Source: Isoptericola sp. BMS4 (GTDB lineage Bacteria > Actinomycetota > Actinomycetes > Actinomycetales > Cellulomonadaceae). Taken from it: DNA of 64,000 nucleotides. The notes under the pieces were generated by a model that ran no database searches, had not been told where the DNA came from, and was given only the letters and a program-made list of their open reading frames with translations. Location: the NCBI RefSeq assembly GCF_011634835.1, contig NZ_SIRP01000001.1:2271579-2335578 (forward strand), in the 5' to 3' direction. Made by a program: the position numbers and the translations under genes. Shown piece by piece: positions 21,573 through 32,013 of this stretch; position 1 is the first letter of the stretch; each line of letters begins with the position of its first letter.

Positions 21573-23560
21573 CCGCCCCGCGGGGCGGGGACGTCGCACC
21601 CGGCGGGGCGCAGGGGGCCGGCCACGGCGTCACCCTGACCGGGTCCCGCCTGCGCCGCTCCGCCACGCTCGTGGGGCGAGGGCTGCGCGCCGAGCCGCGC
21701 CTGTCCGCCCTCGCGGTGGCGGCCTCGGCGCTCTTCGGCGCAGCGACCGTCGCCGTGAGTCGCGCCGTCGGCTGGGCGACCGACGCCGTCGTGGTCCCCG
21801 CGATCGCCGGCGACCCGGCCGCGCGCGAGGAGATCTGGACGGCGGGCCTCGTCCTCCTGGCCGTGGCCCTGACCCTCGCGCTGAGCGTCGCGGGCCGCCG
21901 CATCTGGGCGGCGTACACCACCGCCGGCATCCAGGCGCAGCACCGCCGCGCCGTCACCCGGCAGTACCTGCGGCTGCCGATGTCCTGGCACCGTGAGCAC
22001 CCCGCCGGGCAGCTGCTGTCCAACGCCGGCGCCGACGTCGAGGCCGCGACCGGCGTGTTCAACCCGCTCCCGTACGCCCTCGGCGTCCTCGTGATGATCG
22101 TGGTGGCAGCCGGGATGCTCGTCGCGACCGACCCGTGGCTCGCCCTCGCGGCGCTCGTCGTCATCCCGGCGGCCGTCGCCGCCAACGTCGTCTTCCAGCG
22201 GCACATGTCGCCCGCCGCGACGCGCGCGCAGCAGCTGCGGGCCGAGGTCGCCGACGTGGCGCACGAGTCGTTCGAGGCGGCGACGCTCGTCAAGTCCCTC
22301 GGCACCGCCGACCGGGAGGTGGGCCGCTTCGCCGAGCGCGCCGACGCCCTGCGGGCCGCGAACGTGCGGGTGGGCACGGTCCGGGCACTCTTCGACCCGG
22401 TCATCGAGCTGCTGCCGAACCTCGGCACCCTGCTCGTGCTCGGCGTCGGCGCCTGGCGAGCCTCGACCGGCGCCGTCGACACCGGCGACGTCGTCACCGC
22501 CGCCTACCTGCTGACCGTCATGGCCGTGCCCGTGCGCGCGTTCGGCTGGGTGCTCGGCGACCTGCCGCGCGCGCTCGTGGGGTACGACCGGATCGCGCGC
22601 GTGCTGGACGCCCGCGGCCAGGTCCGGCCCGGCGACCGGCCCCTGCCGCGGGGCCCGCGGGGCGCCGCGGTCCGCCTCGCCGGCGTGGGCGTCGACGTCG
22701 GCGGCAGCCCGGGCGGGATGGCCGGCACGCCGCCCACCACGGTCCTCGACGACGTGACGCTGGACGTCCCGGCCGGCGCCACCGTGGCCGTCGTGGGCAC
22801 CACCGGCTCCGGCAAGAGCACCCTGGTGTCCCTGCTGGCGCGGCTGAGCGACCCCACCCGGGGGACCGTCCTGCTCGACGGCGTCGACCTGCGCGATGCG
22901 GCGCCCGGCGAGATCCCCGCGCAGGTGGCCCTCGTGGCGCAGCACACGTTCGTCTTCTCCGACACCGTCCGGGCGAACGTCACCCTCGACGACGACGTCT
23001 CCCCCGAGACCGACGCGCGGGTGTGGGAGGCGCTGGCCGCCGCCCGCGTCGACGACGTCGTCCGGGCGCTGCCCGGCGGCCTGGACGCGCACCTGGGGGA
23101 GCGGGGGGCGAACCTGTCCGGCGGGCAGCGCCAGCGCCTGGCGATCGCCCGGGCCCTCGTGCGGCGGCCCCGCCTGCTCGTGCTCGACGACGCGACCAGC
23201 GCCGTCGACCCTCGGGTGGAGCGGGAGATCCTCGGCGCCGTGTCCGCGGCGGGCGGCGACGTCGGGCACGACGCGCGGTCGACGACCGTCGTCATGGTCG
23301 CCTACCGCATGTCGTCGGTGGCGCTCGCGGACGTCGTCGTGCACCTCGAGTCCGGCCGCGTGGCGGACGTCGGCACGCACGCGGAGCTGCTCGCCCGCGA
23401 CGCCGGGTACCGGGAGCTCGCCACCGCCTACGAGCGCGAGACCGCGCGGCGACGGCGCGAGGCCGCTGACGAGGCCGCCGTGGACGCGTGCGGTGCCGGC
23501 GGCGACGGCGCGGTGCCGGCGGGCGCGGCGGCGCCCGACGACGAGGAGGCGAACCGATGA
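21569..23560 (+). CDS. ABC exporter half-transporter with degenerate ATP site (subunit 1)
   Basis: A 663-residue fusion of a six-helix membrane domain (about 30-330) and an ATPase domain (about 370-630). Walker A GTTGSGKS is near residue 409 and the signature LSGGQ is intact. The catalytic Glu after Walker B is replaced by Asp (LLVLDDATS, about 540), and the switch His is replaced by Tyr (VVMVAYRMS, about 578). This is the pattern of the non-hydrolysing partner in heterodimeric exporters such as TM287/288 or BmrCD. The start GTG overlaps the hisF stop; the stop overlaps the partner gene (ATGA). The cargo is unknown. Confidence 0.92.
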   Translation: MTAPRGGDVAPGGAQGAGHGVTLTGSRLRRSATLVGRGLRAEPRLSALAVAASALFGAATVAVSRAVGWATDAVVVPAIAGDPAAREEIWTAGLVLLAVALTLALSVAGRRIWAAYTTAGIQAQHRRAVTRQYLRLPMSWHREHPAGQLLSNAGADVEAATGVFNPLPYALGVLVMIVVAAGMLVATDPWLALAALVVIPAAVAANVVFQRHMSPAATRAQQLRAEVADVAHESFEAATLVKSLGTADREVGRFAERADALRAANVRVGTVRALFDPVIELLPNLGTLLVLGVGAWRASTGAVDTGDVVTAAYLLTVMAVPVRAFGWVLGDLPRALVGYDRIARVLDARGQVRPGDRPLPRGPRGAAVRLAGVGVDVGGSPGGMAGTPPTTVLDDVTLDVPAGATVAVVGTTGSGKSTLVSLLARLSDPTRGTVLLDGVDLRDAAPGEIPAQVALVAQHTFVFSDTVRANVTLDDDVSPETDARVWEALAAARVDDVVRALPGGLDAHLGERGANLSGGQRQRLAIARALVRRPRLLVLDDATSAVDPRVEREILGAVSAAGGDVGHDARSTTVVMVAYRMSSVALADVVVHLESGRVADVGTHAELLARDAGYRELATAYERETARRRREAADEAAVDACGAGGDGAVPAGAAAPDDEEANR

Positions 23561-25389
23561 GCACGGCCCGGATCGCGACCACGAGCGACCTCGGCGTCCT
23601 GGCCACGGTGCGCCGGGGCGTGCAGATCTCGCCGCAGATCGTCGACGGCCTGTGGCTGACGCTCGCCCTCGCCGTGCTCGGGGCGGCCGGCCGGGTCGTC
23701 GTGCCGATGACGGTGCAGCGCACCATCGACGACGGGATCCTGGCCGCCGGCGGTCCCGACGGCGGCCGGGTGCTGCTCCTCACGGGCCTGGCCGCGGCCG
23801 CCGTCGTCCTCGCCGGCGCGTGCACGGCCATGGTGAACGTGCGGCTGTTCCGGGCCACGGAGGCAGGCCTGGCGGCCCTGCGGGTGCGGGCGTTCCGGCA
23901 CGTGCACGACCTGTCGACGCTCGCGCAGGGCACCGAGCTGCGCGGGTCGCTGGTCTCGCGCGTGACGAACGACGTCGACACGGTGTCGCTGTTCGTCCAG
24001 TGGGGCGGCATCACCCTGATCGTCTCGACCCTGCAGGTCGCTGTCGCGACGGCGCTGATGCTGGTGTACTCGCCCTTGCTGACGGCCGTCGTGTGGGTGT
24101 CCTTCGTGCCCGTGTTCCTTCTGCTGCGCTTCGGGCAGCGGCTCGTCAACCGGGCGTACACGCGGGTGCGCACCCGCGTGGGGGCGATGCTGGCCGCCGT
24201 CTCCGAGGCCGTGGTCGGCGCGGAGACCCTGCGGGCGTACGGCGCGCAGGCGCGGACGGGACGGCGGATCGACGCCGCCGTGGAGGACACCCGGGCGGCG
24301 CAGGGCAGGGCGATGGTGGCGGTGGCGAGCGTCTTCTCCACCGGCACCCTCATGGCCACGGCGGTGCTGGGCGTCGTCGTCGTGGTCGGTGCCCACCTCG
24401 GGATGGCCGGCGACCTCACCGCCGGCGAGCTCGTCGCGTTCCTGTTCTGCGTCCAGCTGTTCACCGGCCCGGTGCAGCAGGCCACCGAGATCCTCAACGA
24501 GCTGCAGAACGCCGTGGCCGGGTGGCGCCGCGTCCTCGCGGTCGTCGACACCCCGGTCGACGTCGTCGACCCCGGCGGGCAGCCGGGCGGACACGGCACG
24601 ACGAGCCCCCGCGGCCCCGCCCGCGTCCGGCTGCGGGGCGTGCGCTACGCGTACCCGGACGGGCCCGAGGTGCTGCACGGCGTCGACCTGGACATCCCGG
24701 CCCGGACGAAGGTCGCGGTGGTCGGCCGGACCGGGTCCGGCAAGACCACGATCGCCAAGCTCGTCGCCCGGCTCATGGACCCCACCGCGGGCCAGGTCCT
24801 GCTCGACGACGTCGACCTGCGGGACCTCACGGCGGCGTCGCTGCGCGAGCGGGTGGTGCTCGTGCCGCAGGAGGGCTTCCTCTTCGACGGCACCGTGGCG
24901 CAGAACGTCGCGTACGGGCTGCGCGGCGAGGACGCGCCCGCCTCGCTCGCGGGTCCGTTGCCCGACCGGGTGCGCGCCCACGTCGAGGAGGCCGTCGCGT
25001 CGCTCGGGCTCACGGACTGGGTCGCGGACCTGCCCGCCGGCCTGGACACGCCGGTGGGCCAGCGCGGCGAGGCGCTCAGCGCCGGCGAGCGCCAGCTGGT
25101 CGCGCTCGCCCGCGCCCACCTCGCCGCCGGCGACCTGCTCGTCCTTGACGAGGCCACGTCCGCCGTCGACCCGGCGACCGAGGTGCGCATGGCCCGGGCG
25201 CTCGACTCGCTGACCGCCGGGCGCTCCACCGTGACCATCGCGCACCGCCTGTCCACCGCGGAGGCGAGCGACCTGGTCGTGGTCGTGGACGACGGGCACG
25301 TGGTCGAGGTCGGGCCGCACGACGCCCTCGTGGACGCCGGCGGCGTGTACGCCAGGATGCACGCGAGCTGGGTGGCCCAGACGCGGTGA
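23557..25389 (+). CDS. ABC exporter half-transporter with canonical ATP residues (subunit 2)
   Basis: A 610-residue membrane-plus-ATPase protein, the partner of the preceding gene. Six transmembrane helices lie in about 35-310. The ATPase domain has Walker A GRTGSGKT near 390, Walker [10 protein letters not shown] with the catalytic Glu, and a normal switch His (VTIAHRLS). Its signature is altered to LSAGE. Combined with subunit 1, this yields one consensus and one degenerate ATP site, since each site uses the signature of the opposite chain. ATG 23557 overlaps the previous stop. hisI follows after 79 nt. Drug, lipid or peptide export are all possible. Confidence 0.92.
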   Translation: MSTARIATTSDLGVLATVRRGVQISPQIVDGLWLTLALAVLGAAGRVVVPMTVQRTIDDGILAAGGPDGGRVLLLTGLAAAAVVLAGACTAMVNVRLFRATEAGLAALRVRAFRHVHDLSTLAQGTELRGSLVSRVTNDVDTVSLFVQWGGITLIVSTLQVAVATALMLVYSPLLTAVVWVSFVPVFLLLRFGQRLVNRAYTRVRTRVGAMLAAVSEAVVGAETLRAYGAQARTGRRIDAAVEDTRAAQGRAMVAVASVFSTGTLMATAVLGVVVVVGAHLGMAGDLTAGELVAFLFCVQLFTGPVQQATEILNELQNAVAGWRRVLAVVDTPVDVVDPGGQPGGHGTTSPRGPARVRLRGVRYAYPDGPEVLHGVDLDIPARTKVAVVGRTGSGKTTIAKLVARLMDPTAGQVLLDDVDLRDLTAASLRERVVLVPQEGFLFDGTVAQNVAYGLRGEDAPASLAGPLPDRVRAHVEEAVASLGLTDWVADLPAGLDTPVGQRGEALSAGERQLVALARAHLAAGDLLVLDEATSAVDPATEVRMARALDSLTAGRSTVTIAHRLSTAEASDLVVVVDDGHVVEVGPHDALVDAGGVYARMHASWVAQTR

Positions 25390-25468
25390 TCCACACGGTG
25401 ATCGACACGTGAGCCCGGACCGCGCGACGGCGGCACCTGGAGGCCCGGTGCCGTGCCAAGATGCTCTG

Positions 25469-25930
25469 GTGCAGTCCCGACCCCACGACCCCAGCGCCCG
25501 ACCCAGCGCCCGACCCTCCGCCACCGCCGCGCTCGACCACGCCGTCGCCGACCGGCTCAAGCGCGACGAGCACGGCCTCGTCGCCGCCGTCGTGCAGCAG
25601 CACGACACCGGCGAGGTGCTCATGCTCGGCTGGATGGACGACGAGGCGCTGCGCCGCACCCTGACCCAGGGCCGCGTGACGTTCTGGAGCCGCTCGCGCG
25701 GCGAGTACTGGCGCAAGGGCGACACCTCCGGGCACGTGCAGCACGTCCGCTCCGTCGCGCTGGACTGCGACGGCGACGCCCTGCTCGTGCGGGTCGACCA
25801 GGTGGGCGCCGCCTGCCACACGGGCACCCGCACCTGCTTCGAGGCCGGGGGAGACCTGGGTGCCGTCGTCGGCGACCCGGGAGCGCCCGCCACCACCGAC
25901 CAGCCCCACCCGACCGAGGAGACCCGGTGA
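25469..25930 (+). CDS. hisI: Phosphoribosyl-AMP cyclohydrolase HisI
   Basis: A 153-residue zinc enzyme for the third step of histidine synthesis (PR-AMP to ProFAR). The metal motifs are complete: DCDGDA (99-104) for magnesium, and CHTGTRTC (116-123) plus Cys100 for zinc. [14 protein letters not shown] is the substrate loop. It is the cyclohydrolase only, without the HisE domain, as usual in actinobacteria. GTG 25469 is chosen over an upstream GTG because the family fold starts soon after; the first 20 residues are Pro/Arg/Ser-rich. The stop overlaps the trpE start (GTGA), linking histidine and tryptophan genes. Confidence 0.95.
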   Translation: MQSRPHDPSARPSARPSATAALDHAVADRLKRDEHGLVAAVVQQHDTGEVLMLGWMDDEALRRTLTQGRVTFWSRSRGEYWRKGDTSGHVQHVRSVALDCDGDALLVRVDQVGAACHTGTRTCFEAGGDLGAVVGDPGAPATTDQPHPTEETR

Positions 25931-27552
25931 CCACCCCCACGTCCCACGTGTCAGCACAGGTGCCGGCCCGGCCAGCCGACCCGGCGCCGGCCGGAACGGC
26001 CGCCGCGCCCACCGCCGACGAGCTGACGTGGGGCGCGACGTGGCCCGGCCTGCCGACGTTCCGCGCACTGGCCCGCGACCGCCGGGTGATCCCGGTCGTG
26101 CGCCGCGTGCTCGCCGACGACGTCACTCCGGTCGGCCTGTACCGCACGCTGGCCCGCGACCGGCCGGGCACCTTCGTGCTCGAGTCCGCCGAGGCGGGCG
26201 GCGGCTGGTCGCGCTGGTCGTTCGTCGGCGTGGACTCGCGGGCGACCCTCACGGCGCGCGACGGCCAGGCGGTCTGGCGGGGCGACGTCCCCGTGGGCGT
26301 GCCCACGTCCGGCGACGTCGTGGAGGTCCTCGGCGCCGCGCTCGAGGTGCTGCGCACCCCGCCGATCGACGGCCTGCCGCCGCTGACCGGCGGCATGACC
26401 GGGTCCATCGGATGGGACGCCGTGCGGCACTGGGAGCCGACGCTGCCGTCCCGCGCGCCGGACGAGCTCGGCGTGCCCGAGGTGGCGCTGAGCCTGGCGA
26501 CCGACCTGGTCGCGGTGGACCACCACACCGGCGCGCTGTGGCTGATCGCGAACGCCATCAACGCGGACGACACCGACGAGCGGGTGGACGAGGCGCACGC
26601 GGACGCCGTCGCCCGCCTCGACGCGATGGCCGCCCGCCTCGCCGACCCGGCACCGTCCGTGCCCACCGTGCTGCGCTCCGCGCAGGACGTCGACGAGCCC
26701 GTGCTGGAGTTCCGCTCCACCCGCGAGGAGTTCGAGGCCGCCGTGGCCACCGGCAAGGAGGCCATCCGCGACGGGGAGGTCTTCCAGGTGGTGCTCTCCC
26801 AGCGCCTGGACCTGGACTGCCCCGCGGAGCCGCTGGACGTGTACCGGGCGCTGCGCACCATCAACCCGAGCCCGTACATGTACTACTTCCGGCTCACCGA
26901 CGCGGACGGCGCGGAGTTCTCCGTCGTGGGCTCCAGCCCGGAGACCCTGGTCAAGGTCACCGACGGGCACGCCACGACCTACCCGATCGCCGGGTCGCGT
27001 CCGCGCGGCGCCACTGTCGAGGAGGACGTCGCGCTCGGCGACGAGCTGCTGGCCGACCCGAAGGAGCGCGCCGAGCACCTCATGCTCGTCGACCTGTCGC
27101 GCAACGACCTGGTCAAGGTCTGCGAGCCGACGACGGTCGAGGTCGTCGAGTTCATGGCGACCCGGCGGTTCAGCCACATCATGCACCTGTGCTCCACCGT
27201 CGTGGGGCGCCTGCGGGACGGGGCGACCGCGCTCGACGCCCTGCGGGCCACGTTCCCCGCGGGCACGCTGTCGGGGGCGCCCAAGCCCCGCGCCATCGCG
27301 CTCATCGACGCGCTCGAGCCCGCCTCGCGGGGCATCTACGGCGGCACCGTCGGCTACCTCGACTTCGGCGGCAACATGGACATGGCCATCGCGATCCGCA
27401 CCGCCTGCATCCGCGACGGGCGCGCGTCGGTGCAGGCCGGCGGCGGCATCGTCGCGGACTCGGTGCCGGCCCTGGAGTACGAGGAGTCCCGCAACAAGGC
27501 CGCGGCCGCCGTGCGGGCCGTGCAGCTCGCGTCCCGGTTCGGTGCGCTGTGA
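25927..27552 (+). CDS. trpE: Anthranilate synthase component I TrpE
   Basis: A 541-residue chorismate-using enzyme that, with the glutaminase TrpG, makes anthranilate. VLES (84-87) corresponds to the LLES tryptophan feedback site, and NPSPYMYYF (about 313) completes it. The catalytic core is seen in [33 protein letters not shown] and [15 protein letters not shown]. An Ala/Pro/Thr-rich N-terminal extension (1-30) precedes the fold. The start GTG overlaps hisI, and the stop overlaps the next membrane protein gene. No Trp-rich leader peptide is seen upstream, so control by a classical attenuator is unlikely here. Confidence 0.97.
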   Translation: MTTPTSHVSAQVPARPADPAPAGTAAAPTADELTWGATWPGLPTFRALARDRRVIPVVRRVLADDVTPVGLYRTLARDRPGTFVLESAEAGGGWSRWSFVGVDSRATLTARDGQAVWRGDVPVGVPTSGDVVEVLGAALEVLRTPPIDGLPPLTGGMTGSIGWDAVRHWEPTLPSRAPDELGVPEVALSLATDLVAVDHHTGALWLIANAINADDTDERVDEAHADAVARLDAMAARLADPAPSVPTVLRSAQDVDEPVLEFRSTREEFEAAVATGKEAIRDGEVFQVVLSQRLDLDCPAEPLDVYRALRTINPSPYMYYFRLTDADGAEFSVVGSSPETLVKVTDGHATTYPIAGSRPRGATVEEDVALGDELLADPKERAEHLMLVDLSRNDLVKVCEPTTVEVVEFMATRRFSHIMHLCSTVVGRLRDGATALDALRATFPAGTLSGAPKPRAIALIDALEPASRGIYGGTVGYLDFGGNMDMAIAIRTACIRDGRASVQAGGGIVADSVPALEYEESRNKAAAAVRAVQLASRFGAL

Positions 27553-28208
27553 GCGCGTCGGGCACGCCCCGCGGCCCGCTGCGGGCGCGCTCCCGCGCGG
27601 TCTGGGCCGTCGTGGCGTTGGGCGGTCTCACGCTCGCCACGGCGGTGCCCACCTGGCTCACCACCACCGTGTCGACGGCGCTGTCGGCGTCCGTTCCGGT
27701 GGAGGTCACCGGCACGGACGCGGCGTCCGCCGTCGGCGCCGCGGCACTCGTCGTCGTGGCGGGCGGCGTCGCGCTCGCCATCGCCGGCCGGATCGCCCGC
27801 TGGGTGGTCGCCGTGGTCGTCGCGCTCGCCGGGGGACTGGTCACCGCCTCCGCGGCGGGCGTCCTGCGCGACCCCGTCCCGGCCGCGACCGCGGGGGCGT
27901 CGGACGCGCAGGGCGTGACCGACCTCACGTCCCCGGTGGCGGTCGCGGTTTGGCCCTGGCTCACGGCCGTGCTCGGCGTGCTGATCGTCGTCGTCGCGGT
28001 GCTCGTCGTGCTGGGCGCGCCCGGCTGGGGGGCCACCTCGGGACGGCACGAGCGCGCCGGAGCGCCCGCGGATGGCTCCGGCGCCGCGCCGCGCGCCGGG
28101 TCCGGCGAGGACGGCGGCACGGCCGACGCGGACGGCACGGGCCGGCACGACCCCCACGACGCGTGGGACGCGCTGACCCGGGGCACGGACCCCTCCGACG
28201 AACGCTAG
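27549..28208 (+). CDS. Trp operon-associated membrane protein
   Basis: A 219-residue membrane protein of the small family found next to trp genes in actinobacteria (Trp_oprn_chp, TIGR02234 type). Four hydrophobic segments are visible: about 16-34, 58-75, 79-97 and 132-153. A Gly/Ala/Asp-rich, probably disordered cytoplasmic tail follows (about 160-219). The loop with TWLTT and the WPWLTAVLG helix fit the family. Function is not known; the conserved location suggests a link to tryptophan or aromatic metabolism. The start GTG overlaps trpE by 4 nt. Its TAG stop is part of the next gene's -10 hexamer. Confidence 0.88.
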   Translation: MSASGTPRGPLRARSRAVWAVVALGGLTLATAVPTWLTTTVSTALSASVPVEVTGTDAASAVGAAALVVVAGGVALAIAGRIARWVVAVVVALAGGLVTASAAGVLRDPVPAATAGASDAQGVTDLTSPVAVAVWPWLTAVLGVLIVVVAVLVVLGAPGWGATSGRHERAGAPADGSGAAPRAGSGEDGGTADADGTGRHDPHDAWDALTRGTDPSDER

Positions 28209-28211
28209 GCT
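28206..28211 (+). promoter_or_regulatory. -10 hexamer TAGGCT overlapping the upstream stop codon
   Basis: TAGGCT begins with the TAG stop of the trp-associated membrane gene. +1 should lie near 28218, giving a leader of about 28 nt with AAAGG before ATG 28246. Confidence 0.45.
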
Positions 28212-28245
28212 GGTGTCGCACCACGTCACGAAAGGCATCCACTCC

Positions 28246-28542
28246 ATGACCGACAACCGCAACGCCGAGGTCGCCTACCTGCCCCCGGCGGTCCCGCCCA
28301 CCAACCACGGCCACACCGTCGCGGCCTGGGTGACGATGATCGGGATCATGATCGGCTCGGCGATCGCGGCGGTCGGCGTCGCAGTCCCGCTGGTCGCGTC
28401 CTCCGGTCCCGCCGCAGCGCTGTTCTGGGCCGGTATCGTCATCGTCGTCCTGGCGAACGTGGCGGGTCTGGTGCTGCGCAACATGGGCTTCGGCCAGGCG
28501 AGGCCGGGCGAGGAGCCGCGGCGCGAGCCGGCCGCGCACTGA
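28246..28542 (+). CDS. HGxxPAAW-like small membrane protein
   Basis: A 98-residue protein with two transmembrane helices (about 28-50 and 55-76) separated by a short loop. The segment [12 protein letters not shown] just before the first helix corresponds to the HGxxPAAW signature of a small actinobacterial family found beside trp genes; here Val replaces the usual Pro. The N-terminus and the basic/acidic tail would both face the cytoplasm. Function unknown. ATG 28246 has AAAGG upstream; an earlier in-frame GTG at 28213 is less likely because it would remove the leader. Confidence 0.8.
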   Translation: MTDNRNAEVAYLPPAVPPTNHGHTVAAWVTMIGIMIGSAIAAVGVAVPLVASSGPAAALFWAGIVIVVLANVAGLVLRNMGFGQARPGEEPRREPAAH

Positions 28543-28549
28543 CCCTCCA

Positions 28550-28592
28550 CGAGCGGCGTGCACTCGTCCGACGGGCGGGAGCACGCCGCTCG
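28550..28592. terminator. Perfect 12-bp inverted repeat after the HGxxPAAW gene
   Basis: CGAGCGGCGTGC (28550-28561) and GCACGCCGCTCG (28581-28592) form a 12-bp stem with a 19-nt loop, 7 nt after the stop codon and 142 nt before trpC. There is no T-run. It probably divides the trpE group from the trpC-trpB-trpA group, as a terminator or mRNA-end stabiliser. Confidence 0.6.
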
Positions 28593-28733
28593 CGCGCGTC
28601 CGGTGTCTCACGCTCCGGCGGTGTGCAAGGGGTCACTCGCGCGGGGCCTACCATGACAGACAGGCATCGGCAGGACGCCGGGCAGCGGGCCGGGCGACGG
28701 GCTGGGTCCGGTGCCGAGGGGACGGGAGGCAGC

Positions 28734-29558
28734 ATGACGGTCCTGGAGGACATCGTCGCGGGAGTCCGCGAGGACCTGGCCGTGCGTCAGGCACGCACGT
28801 CGCTCGACGACCTCAAGGAGCGCGCCGCGCGCGTGCCCGGGGCGCTCGAGTGCCGCGGCCGGCTGCTGTCGGAGGACCGCGTGGCCGTGATCGCCGAGGT
28901 CAAGCGGTCGAGCCCGAGCAAGGGCGCGCTGGCGCCCATCACCGACCCGGCGGCCCTGGCCGCCGACTACGCCGACGGCGGCGCCCACGTGATCTCCGTC
29001 CTCACCGAGGAGCGCCGCTTCGGCGGCAGCCTCGCCGACCTGGACGCGGTCCGCGCCCGGGTGGACGTCCCCGTGCTGCGCAAGGACTTCGTCGTCACGC
29101 CGTACCAGGTGTGGGAGGCGCGCGCCCACGGCGCCGACCTCGTGCTCCTGATCGTCGCCGCCCTCGAGCAGACCGTCCTCACGTCGCTGGTCGAGCGGGT
29201 CCACTCGCTGGGCATGACGGCCCTCGTCGAGGCGCACACCGCCGACGAGGTCCGTCGCGCGCTGGACGCGGGCGCCCGCGTCGTCGGGGTCAACGCCCGG
29301 GACCTGAAGACCCTGGAGGTCGACCGGTCGACGTTCGCACGGCTCGCGCCCCTGGTCCCGGACGACGTCGTGCGCGTCGCCGAGTCGGGTGTCCGCGGTC
29401 CCCACGACGTGCTCGACTACGCCCGCTCGGGCGCGCACGCCGTGCTGGTCGGGGAGGCCCTCGTCACGGACGGCACGCCCCGCGCGTCGGTCGCCGACCT
29501 CGTGGCCGCCGGGCAGCACCCCGCCCTGTGGTCGGTCCGCCCGGCGGCACAGCCCTGA
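28734..29558 (+). CDS. trpC: Indole-3-glycerol phosphate synthase TrpC
   Basis: A 274-residue TIM-barrel enzyme closing the indole ring from CdRP. The family N-terminus ([15 protein letters not shown]) and active-site segments are present: [11 protein letters not shown] (catalytic and phosphate Lys), [22 protein letters not shown], and LVEAHTADE, then VGVNARDL and AESGV. ATG 28734 has GGGAGG 4-5 nt upstream. The frame is open to 28623 with an earlier ATG, but the extension has Arg/Gly-rich composition and no family similarity. It is a single-domain TrpC; trpF and trpD are not in this window. Confidence 0.96.
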   Translation: MTVLEDIVAGVREDLAVRQARTSLDDLKERAARVPGALECRGRLLSEDRVAVIAEVKRSSPSKGALAPITDPAALAADYADGGAHVISVLTEERRFGGSLADLDAVRARVDVPVLRKDFVVTPYQVWEARAHGADLVLLIVAALEQTVLTSLVERVHSLGMTALVEAHTADEVRRALDAGARVVGVNARDLKTLEVDRSTFARLAPLVPDDVVRVAESGVRGPHDVLDYARSGAHAVLVGEALVTDGTPRASVADLVAAGQHPALWSVRPAAQP

Positions 29559-29692
29559 CCGCCGCCGTCCGCCGGCGCGTGCCGCCCCGCGCACGGGGGA
29601 CCGGAGACGCCGGGCCGGCTCGCGGACGACGACGCGTCGCGCGGACGACGACCCGATGAACAGATGACCCGATGATCCGAGAGGGAGACCCC

Positions 29693-31027
29693 GTGCCCGA
29701 CCAGCCCGTGCGGGACGCGCTCACCGAGACCCTGGCGCACCAGGTGGCCGAGCGCCTCGCCGACGTGCAGGGACCGTACTTCGGCGCCTTCGGGGGCCGG
29801 TTCGTCCCCGAGGCGCTGATCGCGGCGCTCGACGAGCTCGAGACCGAGTACCGCAAGGCGCTCGGCGACCCGGCTTTCACCGACGAGCTCGCCCGGCTGC
29901 ACCGCGAGTACACCGGCCGACCCTCGCCGCTGACCGAGGTGCCGCGGTTCGCCGCGCACTGCGGCGGGGACGGGGCCGGCGCCCGGGTGTTCCTCAAGCG
30001 CGAGGACCTCAACCACACGGGCTCGCACAAGATCAACAACGTGCTGGGCCAGGCGCTGCTCGTGCGGCGGATGGGCAAGCACCGCGTCATCGCGGAGACG
30101 GGCGCCGGCCAGCACGGCGTCGCGACCGCGACCGCCGCGGCGCTGCTGGGCCTCGAGTGCGTGGTCTACATGGGCGAGGAGGACACCCGCCGCCAGGCGC
30201 TGAACGTGGCGCGCATGCGGCTGCTCGGCGCCGAGGTCGTGCCGGTGAAGATCGGGTCGCGGACCCTCAAGGACGCCATCAACGAGGCGCTGCGCGACTG
30301 GGTCGCCAACGTCGACACGACGCACTACGTGCTCGGCACGGTCACCGGGCCGCACCCGTTCCCCGAGATGGTGCGCGAGTTCCACCGGATCATCGGCGAC
30401 GAGGCGCGCGAGCAGCTGCTCGAGCGCACGGGCCGCCTGCCCGACGTCGTCGCGGCCTGCGTGGGCGGCGGGTCGAACGCCCTCGGCCTCTTCAACGCGT
30501 TCCTCGACGACGACGGCGTGGCCCTGTACGGCTTCGAGGCAGGCGGCGAGGGCATCGAGACGGGCCGGCACGCGGCCCGGTTCTCCGGCGGGGCGCCGGG
30601 CGTGCTGCACGGCGCGCGCTCCTACCTGCTGCAGGACGACGACGGCCAGACGCTGCCCAGCCACTCGGTGTCCGCGGGCCTGGACTACCCGAGCGTGGGA
30701 CCGGCGCACTCCTGGCTCCACGACCTGGGTCGGGCGACGTACGAGCCCGTCACCGACGACGAGGCCATGGAGGCGTTCCGCCTGCTCTGCGAGACCGAGG
30801 GCATCATCCCGGCGATCGAGTCGGCGCACGCCCTCGCGGGCGCGCTGCGCGTCGGTCGGCGGCTGTCCGAGGAGGGGCGCACGGGGCCCGACGGCGGCCC
30901 GCTGTCGATCGTGGTCAACCTCTCCGGGCGCGGCGACAAGGACGTGGCGACGGCGGCCCGCTGGTTCGGGCTGCTGGACGAGGGCGTCGCCGCACAGGAG
31001 CTGGAGCGTCAGGAGGGACGAGGATGA
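29693..31027 (+). CDS. trpB: Tryptophan synthase beta subunit TrpB
   Basis: A 444-residue PLP enzyme condensing indole with serine. The PLP Lys113 lies in [24 protein letters not shown] and the phosphate loop [10 protein letters not shown] are intact, and [17 protein letters not shown] and [11 protein letters not shown] follow. It starts [16 protein letters not shown] as in the alpha-associated TrpB1 type. GTG 29693 has GAGGGAG 5-6 nt upstream and is preferred over ATG 29672. The stop overlaps the trpA start (ATGA). The 134-nt gap from trpC carries no clear terminator, so trpC-trpB-trpA-lgt is likely one unit. Confidence 0.97.
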   Translation: MPDQPVRDALTETLAHQVAERLADVQGPYFGAFGGRFVPEALIAALDELETEYRKALGDPAFTDELARLHREYTGRPSPLTEVPRFAAHCGGDGAGARVFLKREDLNHTGSHKINNVLGQALLVRRMGKHRVIAETGAGQHGVATATAAALLGLECVVYMGEEDTRRQALNVARMRLLGAEVVPVKIGSRTLKDAINEALRDWVANVDTTHYVLGTVTGPHPFPEMVREFHRIIGDEAREQLLERTGRLPDVVAACVGGGSNALGLFNAFLDDDGVALYGFEAGGEGIETGRHAARFSGGAPGVLHGARSYLLQDDDGQTLPSHSVSAGLDYPSVGPAHSWLHDLGRATYEPVTDDEAMEAFRLLCETEGIIPAIESAHALAGALRVGRRLSEEGRTGPDGGPLSIVVNLSGRGDKDVATAARWFGLLDEGVAAQELERQEGRG

Positions 31028-32013
31028 GCCAGGGCACCGCCGGGACCGCGACCGGAACCGCGACGACGTGGCCGCGGGGCGTCACGGGCGAGCTGCTGGC
31101 GCGCCTGCGTGACGAGGAGGACCGCCCGGCGCTCGGCGGCTACCTGCCGGTCGGCTTCCCGACGCCGGCGCGCTCCGTCGAGGCGCTGAAGACCATGGTC
31201 GACCACGGCGTGGACATGATCGAGCTCGGCGTCCCGTACACCGACCCCGTGCTGGACGGCCCGGTCGTGCAGGCGGCGGCCCAGGGCGCGCTGGACGCCG
31301 GGACCCGGCTGTCCGACGTGTTCGAGGTGCTGGCCGAGCTGACCGCGTACGCGCCGCAGGTGCCCGTCGTCGTGATGACCTACTGGAACCCCGTGCTGCG
31401 CTACGGCGTCGACAGGTTCGCGCGCGACCTGGCCGCGGCGGGTGGCGCCGGGCTGATCACGCCCGACCTCGTCCCCGACGAGGGGGCGGACTGGCTGGCG
31501 GCGAGCGACGCCCACGCCGGGGGACCGGGGCCCGGCTCGACCGCCGACGGCGCGCCCGGGCTCGACCGCGTCTTCCTCGTGGCCCCCAGCTCCACGCCCG
31601 AGCGCCTGCGGCTCACCGCCGGGGCGTCGCGCGGCTTCGTCTACGCCACGTCGGTCATGGGCGTCACCGGGGCCCGCGCCACGGTGGGGGACCGGGCGGA
31701 GCAGCTCGTGGCCGACACCCGCGCCGCCGGCGCGGAGATGGTGTGCGTCGGCCTGGGCGTGTCGACCGCCGCGCAGGCGCGTGAGGTGGGCCGGTACGCC
31801 GACGGCGTGATCGTCGGGTCGGCGCTGGTGCGCACCCTCCTGGGCGAGTCGATGCCCGGGCACGCCGTGCCGGGGCCGCCGCACGAGGTGGACGACGACG
31901 AGTGGGCCGCCCGCCTCGGCAGGCTCGGGGCGCTGACGGCGGAGCTGGCGGAGGGCGTGCGGACGGCACGCGCCGGGTCCGGCGCCGACACCCCTGTGGG
32001 AGACGCCTCGTGA
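31024..32013 (+). CDS. trpA: Tryptophan synthase alpha subunit TrpA
   Basis: A 329-residue TIM barrel that splits indole-3-glycerol phosphate and channels indole to TrpB. Catalytic Glu67 ([11 protein letters not shown]) and Asp78 ([10 protein letters not shown]) are present. The phosphate loops are [13 protein letters not shown] and [23 protein letters not shown]. Two departures from the usual length of about 265 stand out: a Gly/Pro/Ala-rich insert of about 14 residues between DAH and [11 protein letters not shown], and a longer N- and C-terminus. ATG 31024 overlaps the trpB stop; its stop overlaps lgt (GTGA). Confidence 0.96.
   Translation: MSQGTAGTATGTATTWPRGVTGELLARLRDEEDRPALGGYLPVGFPTPARSVEALKTMVDHGVDMIELGVPYTDPVLDGPVVQAAAQGALDAGTRLSDVFEVLAELTAYAPQVPVVVMTYWNPVLRYGVDRFARDLAAAGGAGLITPDLVPDEGADWLAASDAHAGGPGPGSTADGAPGLDRVFLVAPSSTPERLRLTAGASRGFVYATSVMGVTGARATVGDRAEQLVADTRAAGAEMVCVGLGVSTAAQAREVGRYADGVIVGSALVRTLLGESMPGHAVPGPPHEVDDDEWAARLGRLGALTAELAEGVRTARAGSGADTPVGDAS

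Noticed and set aside
28623..28733. Longer N-terminus for trpC from an upstream ATG or GTG
   Set aside because: GGGAGG sits just before ATG 28734, and the extra residues are Arg/Gly-rich without similarity to TrpC.
28653..28733. Trp leader peptide for attenuation
   Set aside because: The short frame has no Trp codons and runs in frame into trpC.
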